DNA of 28,544 nucleotides from an uncultured Lachnospiraceae bacterium (GTDB lineage Bacteria; Bacillota; Clostridia; Lachnospirales; Lachnospiraceae), in contig CANQEB010000004.1 of assembly GCA_947594085.1 (NCBI GenBank), positions 1-28,544 on the forward strand. Reading direction: 5' to 3'. The notes under the pieces were generated by a model. The model did no database searches. It saw nothing but the letters and a program-made list of their open reading frames with translations, and was not told the DNA's origin. The position numbers and the translations under genes are program-made. Positions 1 through 8,350 of the stretch are shown here, piece by piece. Numbering within the stretch: position 1 is the first letter of the stretch; each line of letters begins with the position of its first letter.

Positions 1-667
1 AATCTTCGTCAACCCGGTTGACCGCGACGGTATTAGCCCGGCTCTGGACAAACTCGAAGAGGCTGAAATCCCGATGTTCGGTTTCGATACAGAGGTTACC
101 GACATTGATAAGCTGGTGACATATGCTGGTTCCGACAACTACAATGCCGGCTATGTATGCGGTCTTGACCTGATCGAGAAGTGCCCGGACGGCGGTCCGA
201 TCATCGTTCTTGATTCTCCGACAATGCAGTCTGTGGTAGACCGCACGACTGGTTTCCTGGATGCTATCGAAGGCCACAATTTTGAAGTTGTTGCTCAGAT
301 TGACTGCATGGGCAATCAGGAGCAGGGTAACCTGAACGGTACAGACGCGCTGACCGCTCATCCAGATGCTGTTTGTATCTTCGGCGGAAACGACCCGACG
401 GCTCTCGGTGCACAGGCGGCTGCAGAAGCTGCAGATTCTGACGCTTTGATCTACGGCGTTGACGGATCTCCGGACGTAAAGGCTCTGATCGCTGACGGCA
501 AGATTACCGGTACAGGCGCACAGTCTCCGATCACCATCGGCAAGACGATCGCTGAGCTGTATTACAAGTGGAAAGACGGCGAAGAGATTGAGGATCGTTA
601 TCCTATCGAGACCTTCATGATCAACTCTGACAATATCGAAGAATATGACAACGGCGGTTGGCAATAA
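1..667 (+). CDS. Sugar ABC transporter substrate-binding protein (RbsB-like), 5' end missing
   Basis: C-terminal two thirds of a periplasmic-binding-protein family 1 lipoprotein that captures a sugar outside the cell for the importer encoded next. The frame is open from base 2, reading IFVNPVDRDGISPALDKLEE, a segment typical of RbsB-like proteins, so the start lies outside the window. Further family signs are the DAVCIFGGNDPTALGAQAAAE stretch and the YGVDGSPDVKALIADGKITG stretch, the usual hinge and ligand-cleft regions, followed by TGAQSPITIGKTIAELYYKW. Stop is TAA at 665-667. It is the first visible gene of a plus-strand operon; 159 bases with two hairpins separate it from the ATPase gene, a common arrangement that lets the binding protein be made in excess. 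The ligand cannot be read from sequence; ribose, galactose or another monosaccharide are all possible. Confidence 0.93.
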   Translation, partial: IFVNPVDRDGISPALDKLEEAEIPMFGFDTEVTDIDKLVTYAGSDNYNAGYVCGLDLIEKCPDGGPIIVLDSPTMQSVVDRTTGFLDAIEGHNFEVVAQIDCMGNQEQGNLNGTDALTAHPDAVCIFGGNDPTALGAQAAAEAADSDALIYGVDGSPDVKALIADGKITGTGAQSPITIGKTIAELYYKWKDGEEIEDRYPIETFMINSDNIEEYDNGGWQ

Positions 668-699
668 GTTGAACATCCTGTTGTTATAATGCGTGCTCC

Positions 700-719
700 G
701 GCGGCTTTCGAGCCGCTGG
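700..719 (+). other. Small RNA hairpin in the binding-protein/ATPase gap
   Basis: Arms CGGCGGCT (700-707) and AGCCGCTG (712-719) pair over eight positions with one G-U, around a TTCG tetraloop. It sits 32 bases after the stop of the binding-protein gene. Probably protects the upstream mRNA from 3' exonucleases or contributes to partial termination; no T-tract follows. Confidence 0.5.
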
Positions 720-730
720 GCGCGATAATT

Positions 731-774
731 CAAGGAGCGGCTTTGTTTGTATCCGCGAGCAAAGCCGCTCCTTG
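731..774 (+). terminator. Long perfect hairpin between binding protein and ATPase (attenuating or stabilising)
   Basis: CAAGGAGCGGCTTTG (731-745) and its exact reverse complement (760-774) form a 15-bp stem with a 14-base loop. No run of T follows, so it is more likely a partial terminator or mRNA stabiliser than a full stop. The position, between the binding-protein gene and the rest of the transporter, fits differential expression within one operon. Confidence 0.6.
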
Positions 775-826
775 AGTCAGTTAAATATATCTATCATTGA
801 TAAAAATGGAACGGTGGTGAGACTCA

Positions 827-2344
827 TTGAGCGAATACCTGCTCGAAATGAAGAATATCTGTAAATCTTTTCCAGGCGTAAATGCCCTGCAAGGTGTAAA
901 TTTCCAGTTGAAATCCGGTGAAATTCATGCACTGTTGGGTGAAAATGGCGCCGGAAAGTCAACATTGATCAAAGTGCTAGGCGGTATCTATCACCCGGAG
1001 GAAGGGCAGATCTTTATTGATGGCAAAGAAGTCGCTATCACAAGCGTGAATCGCGCCCGCGAAAACGGCATTTCCATCATCCACCAAGAGCTTGTGCTCG
1101 TCCCCCATATGACAGTTGCAGAAAATATCTTTCTGGGGCGTGAGCCTATGGGGTCGTTGGGTGTTAACCGTGCTCAGATGAGCAAGGATGCCCAGAAGAT
1201 GCTGGACACCTTCGATCTTGACATCGACGCGGACAGTCTGATCGCAGACCTGAGCATCGCCCAGCAACAGCTTGTAGAAATCGTTAAAGCAATTTCCTTT
1301 AACTGTCAGATACTGGTGATGGATGAACCTACATCCTCCATCTCAGACAGAGAAGTTGATCATCTGTTTGAAATCATGCGTGAACTTGCCGCAAAGGGCG
1401 TCGGTATTATCTACATATCTCATAAAATGAGTGAGCTGGACGCAGTATGCGACCGAGTGACCGTGCTGCGTGACGGTACTTATGTAGGTACCTGTGTAGT
1501 GGCCGACACACCCCGTGATCAGCTGATCAATATGATGGTCGGACGTGAACTGAATCAATACTATACCCGCGACCATGTCAAGTCCACGGATGTCGTATTC
1601 AAATGTGTAGATATCGACGATGGAAAAAAACGTCTCAAACGTGTGGATCATGTTAGCTTTGAAGTGCACAAGGGTGAGATCGTTGGCTTCGCTGGTCTGG
1701 TCGGCGCAGGTCGCAGTGAAACGATGCAATGTCTGTTCGGTCTTACGAAGGGTTCCACCGGAGAAATATATATAGATGGTAATAAAGTTAATATCAAAAC
1801 CCCTGTGGACGCAATGCGCAGCGGAATTTCGCTGGTACCTGAGGACCGCAAGGTTGAAGGCCTTTATCATTTACAGAGTGTGCGCTTCAACTCTACGATT
1901 GAAGTACTGCAGGAATTTATCAACCATCTGCACGTGAATGAGGCACGCGAGGAGGAGATTACACAGGAGTTCATTGATAAAATGAACACCAAAACGCCCT
2001 CTCAGTTTCAGACGGTCTCCAATCTCTCGGGCGGCAATCAGCAGAAGGTCATGATCGGGCGCTGGCTTGCCACTTCCCCAAAGCTTTTGATCCTGGATGA
2101 ACCTACCCGCGGAGTTGACGTCGGCGCGAAGGCTGAAATCTATGAGATCATGAACAGCCTCACAAAACAAGGCGTATCAATCATCATGATTTCCTCAGAG
2201 CTTCCCGAGATCATCAACATGGCGGACCGTGTGTATGTCATGTGCGAAGGCAAGATCACTGGCTGCATCGACTATGAAAACCTCAGCCAGGAGGCTATCA
2301 TGAAGCTTGCGACACAAGAAACAGTAGGAGGAAATAAACAATGA
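827..2344 (+). CDS. Sugar ABC transporter ATP-binding protein, two ABC domains (RbsA/MglA family)
   Basis: Energises uptake of a monosaccharide from the cytoplasmic face of the permease. 505 residues, the normal length for the double-cassette RbsA/MglA/XylG group. First cassette: Walker A GENGAGKS at 38-45, degenerate signature LSIAQQQ at 142-148, Walker B followed by DEPTS at 166-170. Second cassette: degenerate Walker A LVGAGRSE at 291-298, signature LSGGNQQ at 400-406, DEPTRGVD at 424-431. The asymmetry, with one orthodox and one divergent Walker A, is characteristic of the family. Start is TTG at 827 with GGTGGTGAG just upstream; the in-frame ATG at 806 meets a stop after four codons, so TTG is the only sensible start. 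Overlaps the permease gene by ATGA. The substrate is unknown, so no symbol is assigned. Confidence 0.95.
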   Translation: MSEYLLEMKNICKSFPGVNALQGVNFQLKSGEIHALLGENGAGKSTLIKVLGGIYHPEEGQIFIDGKEVAITSVNRARENGISIIHQELVLVPHMTVAENIFLGREPMGSLGVNRAQMSKDAQKMLDTFDLDIDADSLIADLSIAQQQLVEIVKAISFNCQILVMDEPTSSISDREVDHLFEIMRELAAKGVGIIYISHKMSELDAVCDRVTVLRDGTYVGTCVVADTPRDQLINMMVGRELNQYYTRDHVKSTDVVFKCVDIDDGKKRLKRVDHVSFEVHKGEIVGFAGLVGAGRSETMQCLFGLTKGSTGEIYIDGNKVNIKTPVDAMRSGISLVPEDRKVEGLYHLQSVRFNSTIEVLQEFINHLHVNEAREEEITQEFIDKMNTKTPSQFQTVSNLSGGNQQKVMIGRWLATSPKLLILDEPTRGVDVGAKAEIYEIMNSLTKQGVSIIMISSELPEIINMADRVYVMCEGKITGCIDYENLSQEAIMKLATQETVGGNKQ

Positions 2345-3312
2345 TTGAAAGATTTGGAAAAAGCGTGAAACGCTATTTCAAGGATAACCTCGGCATCCTG
2401 TGTGCGCTGGGTGCCATGATCATATTTTTGTATATTTTTCCACGTACGCATGCCACATTCCTGACTCGGACAAATATCTTTAATGTTCTGCGTCAGAATG
2501 CGCCAAACCTGCTGCTGTCCTGCGGAATGACGATGGTCATCATATTAGGCGGCATCGATCTGTCCGTAGGTTCCATCATCGCCATGTCAGGCGTATTGGG
2601 CGCGGGCGCGGTGGTTTGGGGTGGCGCACCCGAAATCGTCGGCATACTGGTAGCAGTGCTTTCCGGACTGCTGTTTGGTCTATGCAACGGTTTTATCATT
2701 GCCAAGACCCAGATTCCTCCGTTCATTGTAACGCTGGCATCGATGAACATCGCCAAAGGTATCGCCTATGTATTCTCCGGCGGCAAACCGATCCGCTGCA
2801 TGACCGATCCCTGGAAGTTCCTGGGCGCGGGCTTTGTGGGGCCGATTCCGACGCCTGTGATCACGATGTTTGTAGTATTTATCATTTCAGTGCTGTTCCT
2901 GAACCGCACGCGGCTTGGTCGTCACATCTACGCTGTTGGCGGCAATGATACCGCGGCAAAATTCTCCGGTATCAGCACTGCAAAGGTTAAATTTGTGGTA
3001 TACAGCTTCAGCGGTCTGATGGCAGGCCTGGCTGGCATCACCATCGCATCCCGCTTGTACTCGGGCACCTGCAGGTCCGGCGACGGCGCAGAGATGGATG
3101 CCATTGCGGCAGTAGTCGTAGGCGGCACTTCCATGTCTGGCGGTTCCGGTCGTCTGGGTGGTACCCTGATCGGTGCTCTGATCATCGGCATACTGACGAA
3201 TGGTCTGAATCTGATGGGTGTAAACTCTGACTGGCAGTATATCATCAAGGGCGTCGTTATTTTACTTGCTGTGTACGTAGATTTCCTGCGCAGCAACAAG
3301 AAGGCAAAATAA
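2341..3312 (+). CDS. Sugar ABC transporter permease (RbsC family, BPD_transp_2)
   Basis: Membrane channel of the importer. 323 residues, hydrophobic throughout, with the family hallmarks NAPNLLLSCGMTMVIILGGIDLSVGS near residue 50, the segment NGFIIAKTQIPPFIVTLASMN near residue 120, GRHIYAVGGNDTAAKFSGI near residue 195 (cytoplasmic coupling region) and AAVVVGGTSMSGGSGRLGGT near 255. These are typical of RbsC/XylH-type permeases. The ATG overlaps the ATPase stop (ATGA, 2341-2344), so translation is probably coupled and the two products are made in step. It is the last gene of the operon, followed within 30 bases by a hairpin and then by a convergent gene. A single permease gene implies that a homodimer forms the channel. 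Confidence 0.95.
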   Translation: MIERFGKSVKRYFKDNLGILCALGAMIIFLYIFPRTHATFLTRTNIFNVLRQNAPNLLLSCGMTMVIILGGIDLSVGSIIAMSGVLGAGAVVWGGAPEIVGILVAVLSGLLFGLCNGFIIAKTQIPPFIVTLASMNIAKGIAYVFSGGKPIRCMTDPWKFLGAGFVGPIPTPVITMFVVFIISVLFLNRTRLGRHIYAVGGNDTAAKFSGISTAKVKFVVYSFSGLMAGLAGITIASRLYSGTCRSGDGAEMDAIAAVVVGGTSMSGGSGRLGGTLIGALIIGILTNGLNLMGVNSDWQYIIKGVVILLAVYVDFLRSNKKAK

Positions 3313-3340
3313 TTTATTTAAAAAGGCCAATAGTTTATTT

Positions 3341-3365
3341 GTGCGGCTGCTATCTGCAGCCGCAC
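3341..3365. terminator. Hairpin terminator between convergent transporter and cardiolipin synthase genes
   Basis: GTGCGGCTGC (3341-3350), loop TATCT, GCAGCCGCAC (3356-3365): a perfect 10-bp stem in the only gap between two converging genes. Downstream sequence on plus is A/T-rich (AACAATTAATTT) without a long T run, so termination efficiency is uncertain. The symmetry would let it serve both directions. Confidence 0.6.
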
Positions 3366-3424
3366 AACAATTAATTTCCGATAAAAAATAATCTTTGACT
3401 ATTCTTGTTCTTCTCAAAAGCATG

Positions 3425-5128
3425 TCAGAGCAATGGCGAAATCGCCTTCAGCAAAGCGCCCTCGATCTTCAGGGAACGCTTCTCCTGCCGGATTGTCTCA
3501 TTCGTGACGACGCGACACTTCTTCAGCGTCTTGTGGAAGTCCGCCTCTATCTCCGGGATACAGGACGTTTGATACATGTAGGTAGCACACTCAAAATGAT
3601 GATACAGGCTGCGGTAATCCAGGTTGATCGTGCCGACCACTGCCCTACAGTCGTCGCTGACAAACACTTTCGCGTGTACAAAACCCGGCGTGTACTCGTA
3701 AATCTTCACCCCGGACGCCAGCAGGGACTTGTAGTGCGTCTTTGCAAGCGAATATGGCGCGGTCTTGTCTGGAATCCCCGGCAGGATCAGCCGGACGTCC
3801 ACACCACGCTCGGCCGCGAATTTCAGCGCCGTCTCCATCTCGCCGTCCAGAATCAAATACGGCGACATGATGTGCACGTAGCGAGTCGCGCGGTTCAGGA
3901 TGTCCATGTAGACGCGTTCGCCCACCTTGTCCGCATCGAGCGGGCAGTCGCCGTAAGGGATTACATAGCCGTTCCCCTGATCCGCAAATGCCAAAGCTGT
4001 CCCTTCCGCCACTCGCTGCTCAGAAACCGATATTGTGCCGTCCGTCGCTTGCTGCTCCGATGTCTGGACGGTATTGTCCTTCGGCTTTCTCTGATCTGAC
4101 TTCTGCTCCAACATCGGAACTTTCACATTCAGGTACTTGTCGTACTCCTCATGTCGCTCCGTGATATTCCACATCTGCAGGAACATGAGCGCAAAGCTCT
4201 TCGCCGCCTCGCCCTTTAGCATGACCGCGGTATCCTTCCAATGCCCGTATTTCACGATATGGTTGATATATTCGTCGGCCAGATTCACGCCGCCGGTAAA
4301 GGCCGTGTGTCCGTCGATCACGAGAATCTTGCGATGGTCGCGGTAATTATAATGCGTTGACAAAAACGGCGACATCGGCGAGAAGGACTTGCACCGGATC
4401 CCGAGCGCCTGCAGCTTCTTCGGATAATCGTGCGGCAACGTGGAGAACTCGCAGGTGCCGTCGTACATGACGCGTACCTCCACGCCCTCCTTGACCTTCT
4501 TCGCAAGGATTTCCAGAATCCTGCCCCACATCAAGCCCTCATCCACGATGAAATACTCCATGAAAATATAGTTCTTCGCCTGCTCAAGCTGCCGAAGCAT
4601 CTCCGCAAATTTGTCTTCTCCGAGCGGGAAAAACGTCGTCTGCGTATTCGCGTAGACCGGGAAGCAACCGCTCCTGCGGAAATAACGCGCAAGCGCCGCC
4701 TCGTGCGGATCCTCCCGCTCCAGCGCCTCAAGCACCCTCCCATCCTGAGGAAGCTTGTCCTTCGTCGCCGCGAGAATATTTTCGAGCCTCTTCTTCTCCG
4801 CGCGGTGTCCGGTCTCACTCTGCGTGTACCAGAACAGCAGCGCCCCGAACACTGGCACAAGCATGATCACAATCAGCCAAGTGATCTTCGCCGTCGGATC
4901 CAGCGTACTGTTGATCAGGTACAGCACCATGACGATCATGAAGAGTACCGTCCCGCCCAACACATGCGGCAGAAATTCCTGGAACCAGCGGAACAAGCTA
5001 AACAGCATCAGCGCCTGCAATACCAACAGCACCAGCATGATCCCCACCCGGCTGAACAGCGCGTGCATGATTCCCTTCTGTCCTTTTTTCAGCAGACTCA
5101 ATCCATTGCTCTGTTCGTTCGTATCCAT
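3425..5128 (-). CDS. cls: Cardiolipin synthase (phospholipase D family)
   Basis: Joins two phosphatidylglycerol molecules to give cardiolipin and glycerol at the inner membrane face. Two hydrophobic segments at the N-terminus (about residues 28-48 and 58-100 in hairpins) anchor it. Two PLD HxKxxxxD motifs are present: HRKILVID near 265 and HAKVFVSD near 485, the second followed by GTINLDYRS; both are needed to form the active site. Start chosen at the ATG at 5128 because AAGGGAG lies eight bases upstream; an in-frame TTG six bases earlier would crowd it. At 567 residues it is longer than the usual 480-510, mainly because of a polar linker at about 340-381 between the two catalytic halves with two related copies of an SEQ..A.GT unit. 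Single-gene unit with its own promoter. Confidence 0.93.
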   Translation of the reverse strand: MDTNEQSNGLSLLKKGQKGIMHALFSRVGIMLVLLVLQALMLFSLFRWFQEFLPHVLGGTVLFMIVMVLYLINSTLDPTAKITWLIVIMLVPVFGALLFWYTQSETGHRAEKKRLENILAATKDKLPQDGRVLEALEREDPHEAALARYFRRSGCFPVYANTQTTFFPLGEDKFAEMLRQLEQAKNYIFMEYFIVDEGLMWGRILEILAKKVKEGVEVRVMYDGTCEFSTLPHDYPKKLQALGIRCKSFSPMSPFLSTHYNYRDHRKILVIDGHTAFTGGVNLADEYINHIVKYGHWKDTAVMLKGEAAKSFALMFLQMWNITERHEEYDKYLNVKVPMLEQKSDQRKPKDNTVQTSEQQATDGTISVSEQRVAEGTALAFADQGNGYVIPYGDCPLDADKVGERVYMDILNRATRYVHIMSPYLILDGEMETALKFAAERGVDVRLILPGIPDKTAPYSLAKTHYKSLLASGVKIYEYTPGFVHAKVFVSDDCRAVVGTINLDYRSLYHHFECATYMYQTSCIPEIEADFHKTLKKCRVVTNETIRQEKRSLKIEGALLKAISPLL

Positions 5129-5156
5129 TTTCAAATCTCCCTTCTGATTACGTTTT

Positions 5157-5185
5157 ATTATATACGCTTCACGTACAGATTACAA
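5157..5185 (-). promoter_or_regulatory. Sigma-A promoter for cardiolipin synthase
   Basis: On minus, TTGTAA (5185-5180), 17-base spacer, TATAAT (5162-5157). The -10 is perfect and the -35 matches four of six. Transcription would begin about 20 bases upstream of the start codon. Confidence 0.65.
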
Positions 5186-5276
5186 CACGAATCGGAACAC
5201 AAAACGCAACGCTTTTTGCCATAAAACTATTATATAGCGTCTGTATAGAAATCCATCATTATTCTTTAGCTTATTC

Positions 5277-5305
5277 TTGACAACACATCTAATTGAATAT
5301 ATAAT
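5277..5305 (+). promoter_or_regulatory. Perfect consensus sigma-A promoter for the SPFH protein gene
   Basis: TTGACA (5277-5282), exactly 17 bases, TATAAT (5300-5305): all twelve consensus positions match. The expected start is near 5312, about 38 bases before the ATG. The strength suggests steady, high expression unless a repressor acts. It is back-to-back with the cardiolipin synthase promoter. Confidence 0.85.
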
Positions 5306-5349
5306 TTTGATATCATTTTAATATCACTTTTCAAGAACGGAGGATAGCC

Positions 5350-6318
5350 ATGAAAGAAAAACTGATCAACTTAGAAGAAAAAGAAATCATCGGAAAGTCT
5401 GGTTTCCTAATGCTCCTTGCCGGCATCTTCGGCATCCTGCTCTCCCTGCCCTGCTTTATCGCACCGGCGGTGCTCGGCCTGCCCGTCCCTGTCATCGTCT
5501 TGGGCGTCATCCTCGGCGTCGTGCTCGTCATCGGCGGCATTCTCATCCTGTGCGGCCTGCATGTCATCAATCCGAACGAAGCTTTGGTCTTCGCCCTCTT
5601 CGGCCAGTATTACGGCACCATGAAGAAGCCCGGCTTCTACTGGATCAATCCGTTCTGCGGCGCGCTGAACCCGACCGTCAAGCCCGGCGTGGTCTCCGCC
5701 GGAAGCGGCGGAATCACCTACACCTCGCTCAGCAAAAAAATCTCCACCAAGATCCTGACGCTGAACAACGAACAACAGAAGGTCAACGACCAGCTCGGCA
5801 ATCCGATCGAGATCGGGACGATCGTCATCTGGCAGGTCACGAATCCGACAAAAGCCGTGCTGAACGTCGAGAATTATAAGAGTTACCTCTCAATCCAGTG
5901 CGACGCGATCACGCGCAACATCGCCCGCTGCTACCCCTACGACACGAACGACGACGATGAGAAGACCCTGCGCAGCAGCACGCAGGAGGTCGCGGAGATT
6001 CTGAAAAAAGAGCTTCAGGAAAAAGTAGAGAACGCGGGCATCACGGTCCTGGAGGTGCGTATTTCCCGCCTCGCCTACGCGCCGGAGATCGCCTCCGCGA
6101 TGCTGCAGCGCCAGCAGGCCGCCGCGATCATCGACGCGCGCCAGAAGATCGTGGAGGGCGCGGTGTCCATGGTAGATATGGCATTGCAAAAACTGAATGA
6201 AAATGATATTGTGGAACTGGACGAGGAACGCAAGGCCGCAATGGTGAGCAACCTGCTCGTCGTGCTCTGCGGCAACAAGGACGCGCAGCCGATCGTAAAC
6301 AGCGGATCGATCTACTAA
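5350..6318 (+). CDS. SPFH/band-7 (stomatin-like) membrane protein
   Basis: A membrane scaffold of the stomatin/prohibitin/flotillin superfamily, which organises membrane domains and often partners with proteases. 322 residues. Two hydrophobic segments at about 18-38 and 45-68 are followed by the band-7 domain at about 72-260 ([19 protein letters not shown] opening, then [20 protein letters not shown], then the [21 protein letters not shown] helix with repeated REK/Q-rich coiled coil). The long double-spanning N-terminus and the PF..GALNP segment are typical of a Firmicutes/actinobacterial subgroup rather than of HflK/HflC. Ribosome site GGAGG at 5339-5343. Driven by a perfect promoter and followed after 143 bases by a ribbon-helix-helix gene on the same strand; the pair may form one unit. 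The cellular role of the subgroup is not established. Confidence 0.88.
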   Translation: MKEKLINLEEKEIIGKSGFLMLLAGIFGILLSLPCFIAPAVLGLPVPVIVLGVILGVVLVIGGILILCGLHVINPNEALVFALFGQYYGTMKKPGFYWINPFCGALNPTVKPGVVSAGSGGITYTSLSKKISTKILTLNNEQQKVNDQLGNPIEIGTIVIWQVTNPTKAVLNVENYKSYLSIQCDAITRNIARCYPYDTNDDDEKTLRSSTQEVAEILKKELQEKVENAGITVLEVRISRLAYAPEIASAMLQRQQAAAIIDARQKIVEGAVSMVDMALQKLNENDIVELDEERKAAMVSNLLVVLCGNKDAQPIVNSGSIY

Positions 6319-6461
6319 GAATTGTTCCAGATGCTGCAACAGGGACAGAGTGTCTTCGGACGGACGCCCCTACAAATTCGCAGCTTGACTTGTCGTGGCT
6401 GAATGCACGTGACAAACTACAGAGAATGATAGAACTGATATAACAGAAAGGAGGATAGCGC

Positions 6462-6641
6462 ATGGACAAGAAAAAAGAAAACGCGAAAAAACAGATCCCT
6501 CTGCGGCTGTCCTCCTCCCTCTACAATGAACTGGCCGCGTGGGCGGAGGACGACTTCCGCTCCGTCAACGGACAGATCGAGTACCTGCTGACTGAATGCG
6601 TCCGCAAACGCCGCCGAAGCAAAAGTCAGTCCTCCGAGTGA
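6462..6641 (+). CDS. Small ribbon-helix-helix (Arc-type) DNA-binding protein, 59 aa
   Basis: 59 residues, easily missed because of its length. ATG at 6462 is preceded by AAAGGAGG with a seven-base spacer, an excellent site, and the stop is TGA at 6639-6641. After a lysine-rich head (MDKKKENAKK) comes QIPLRLSSSLYNELAAWAE, the beta strand and first helix of the Arc/MetJ fold, then DFRSVNGQIEYLLTECVRK, the turn (S-x-N) and second helix, and an Arg/Lys tail. Proteins of this fold act as dimers on DNA as repressors or antitoxins. No toxin-like partner follows; the only plus-strand neighbour is the SPFH gene, so it may regulate that gene or form a conserved pair with it. Function otherwise unknown. 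Confidence 0.8.
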   Translation: MDKKKENAKKQIPLRLSSSLYNELAAWAEDDFRSVNGQIEYLLTECVRKRRRSKSQSSE

Positions 6642-6662
6642 GTATCGGCAAAATTAAAATCA

Positions 6663-6699
6663 GGGGATCCTTCTCTCCTTATCGGAAAGCCGAATCCCC
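6663..6699. terminator. Hairpin between converging RHH and kinase-like genes
   Basis: GGGGAT (6663-6668) pairs with ATCCCC (6694-6699), with a smaller TCGG/CCGA hairpin inside (6682-6693). On minus it is followed by TGATTTTAATTTT, a plausible terminator for the kinase-like gene; on plus the flank is C/T-rich. Lies in the 72-base gap between convergent genes. Confidence 0.45.
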
Positions 6700-6713
6700 A
6701 ACTCTTCTGTCTC

Positions 6714-7809
6714 TCATGAAACAGCCTGCCTCAGCACATCAAGCCTTTTATAAAACATTTCTCTCCACTCGTCCTCATCTCCGAAAATCATCGGATCCAC
6801 TTCCTGTATCTGATTCAGCCCAATCTTTCTGACAGCCTCTTCCGCCGCTTCTTTCTGTGTCATTCTTTTTGAATATACTGTCTGGCAATTCGCGCCGTCC
6901 ATCGTTTCATAGCTGTAAAAGCTCTGATTGAAGTCCATGAGCGGATACAGGGAAATGTAGTCATTTGTCGCATTGTCGACCATAAAGCCCCAGTTTTCCG
7001 GATGCCTGTCCGTATTCCCGACCAGATAATCGATGATATTCATACCGTAATAGGTCTTTTTATCGACCCGTATGCACTCATCCACTGTATTCAGGCCATG
7101 GTTACGCGCGTAGACATCAAACGCCATCTTTGAGACGATTGCGTATTCCTTTGAAGTCACGATACGGCTTTTCGTCACCTTTTCTCCCGCATAAACGCTT
7201 TCTTCGTACTTCACCTGCTTGTAGTCAAAACACCGGCAGATCCTACTTGCCAGCAGTTCTCTCTTCACGGCGTCCTCTCCGCCATCCTTTAAAAGAAGAA
7301 AGCCTTCTTTTCCCCTGATCCAAGCTTTCGGGAAACAGCCCCTTGTCGACAGATCCTGCGCCAATTCACGATTGGTAACGGTCATCTGTTTTCCTCTTAA
7401 CGGCAGCTCCACAAACGCCTCACTCAACGGGTTATCATACAAGTTAATATCTTTGTACAAAATATCCTCGTCCTGCGTTTTCACCCAATAAACGTCTGTC
7501 AGTGACACACAATGATACGACAGCGAGATCTCCGCACGACCCCTGTCTGTAACCGCCTGCGCCACGCCGATACTGTTTAGGATTTCTTTTGCATACTGCC
7601 TGTCCAGAGAAAGCACCCTCGCCGCGCACCAGTGATAAAAGTTAATCAGATTGTTGACCAGGGCATCGATGCTGGCTTTCCTCAAGATAAAGATCATAGG
7701 GCAGGAATTTTTCTTTATACACAACCACTTTGCCCGTGCGACTTATTCTGGCTACCATGTCGGATCCATGCATAATTTCGTAATCTGCAGAGCTCAGATT
7801 TCCCTTCAA
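6714..7809 (-). pseudogene. HipA/CtkA-like protein kinase, frameshifted near codon 44
   Basis: The main open frame, 6714-7724, gives 336 residues ending in a HipA-type kinase core: NTDRHPENWGF (catalytic Asp-Arg-His plus Asn) and YPLMDFNQSF (metal-binding Asp), preceded by a nucleotide-binding region with GFLLLKDGG and KRELLASRICRCF. Its first residues (MCIKKNSCPM) do not look genuine and have no ribosome site. In another frame, 7809-7642 starts with TTG eight bases after GGAGG and encodes 55 residues including YEIMHGSDMVARISRTGK and VVVYKEKFLPYDLYLEE; this runs naturally into SIDALVNNLINFYHWC of the main frame if one base near 7670-7680 is skipped. The intact protein would be about 365 residues. 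Clostridial relatives are common but of unknown role; CtkA of Helicobacter is a Ser/Thr kinase. The shift may be a real mutation, a sequencing error or, less likely, programmed. Confidence 0.75.
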
Positions 7810-7845
7810 TTCCCTCGCCTCCTGCCTTTATACCTATTCCGTTTT

Positions 7846-7874
7846 ATAATAGTATAATCTGCCGGGAGTTTCAA
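7846..7874 (-). promoter_or_regulatory. Promoter for the HipA/CtkA-like gene
   Basis: On minus, TTGAAA (7874-7869), 17 bases, TATTAT (7851-7846); ten of twelve consensus positions. It lies between the end of the MarR gene and the TTG start at 7809, which supports that start rather than the ATG at 7724. Confidence 0.6.
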
Positions 7875-7883
7875 GGATTATGG

Positions 7884-8336
7884 TCAGAATTTCCCCTGCT
7901 TCTTTGTCAAAGTTCCGATGATCTGGTACAGCGTCTGATACAGTTCCGCGGCTTTCTGCGGTTCGAGCTCTACGCAGGCCGCAAGTCTCGCAGGAACGGT
8001 GCGCGCCTTTTCTCGCAGGGCAGTTCCTGCATCGGTTATGGAAACGATCAGATCGCGTTCATCTTCGGTCGAGCGGCGTCGCGCCACATACCCTTTTTCC
8101 TCCAACCGTTTGAGTAAGGGTGTCAGCGTGCTGGAATCAAGATACAGGTATTTTCCGACTTCCTTCACCCGCAGTTCCTTATGCTCCCACATCACCATCA
8201 TCGTGATATACTGCGTGTAGGTCAGGTCGAGTTCGTCGAGGTACGGCTTATATGCTTTCACAATTTCTTTCGCGCAGGCATAGAGTGGAAAACATATTTG
8301 GTTTTCGAGTTTTAGTGGGTCAAATGGAACTGCCAT
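7884..8336 (-). CDS. MarR-family regulator, OhrR-like peroxide sensor
   Basis: A winged-helix repressor of the MarR family, 150 residues. The N-terminus DPLKLENQICFPLYACAKE matches the OhrR group, with the reactive cysteine at position 15 exactly as in OhrR; oxidation of that cysteine by organic hydroperoxides releases the repressor from DNA. The recognition region LDSSTLTPLLKRLEEKGYVARRRSTEDER (helix and wing with the DER signature) is intact at about 68-96. Ribosome site GAGGAGG precedes the ATG at 8336, and 14 bases separate it from the flavodoxin gene, so it is the last gene of a peroxide-stress operon and probably autoregulates it. A second cysteine in the LYACAKE segment could contribute to redox chemistry. 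Whether it senses organic or inorganic peroxide cannot be decided from sequence. Confidence 0.9.
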   Translation of the reverse strand: MAVPFDPLKLENQICFPLYACAKEIVKAYKPYLDELDLTYTQYITMMVMWEHKELRVKEVGKYLYLDSSTLTPLLKRLEEKGYVARRRSTEDERDLIVSITDAGTALREKARTVPARLAACVELEPQKAAELYQTLYQIIGTLTKKQGKF

Positions 8337-8350
8337 GATTTTTACCTCCT

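Noticed and set aside
3395..5224. Several plus-strand frames opposite cardiolipin synthase
   Set aside because: All lie across a clear PLD-family gene on minus; composition is that of reverse-strand shadows and no family motif appears.
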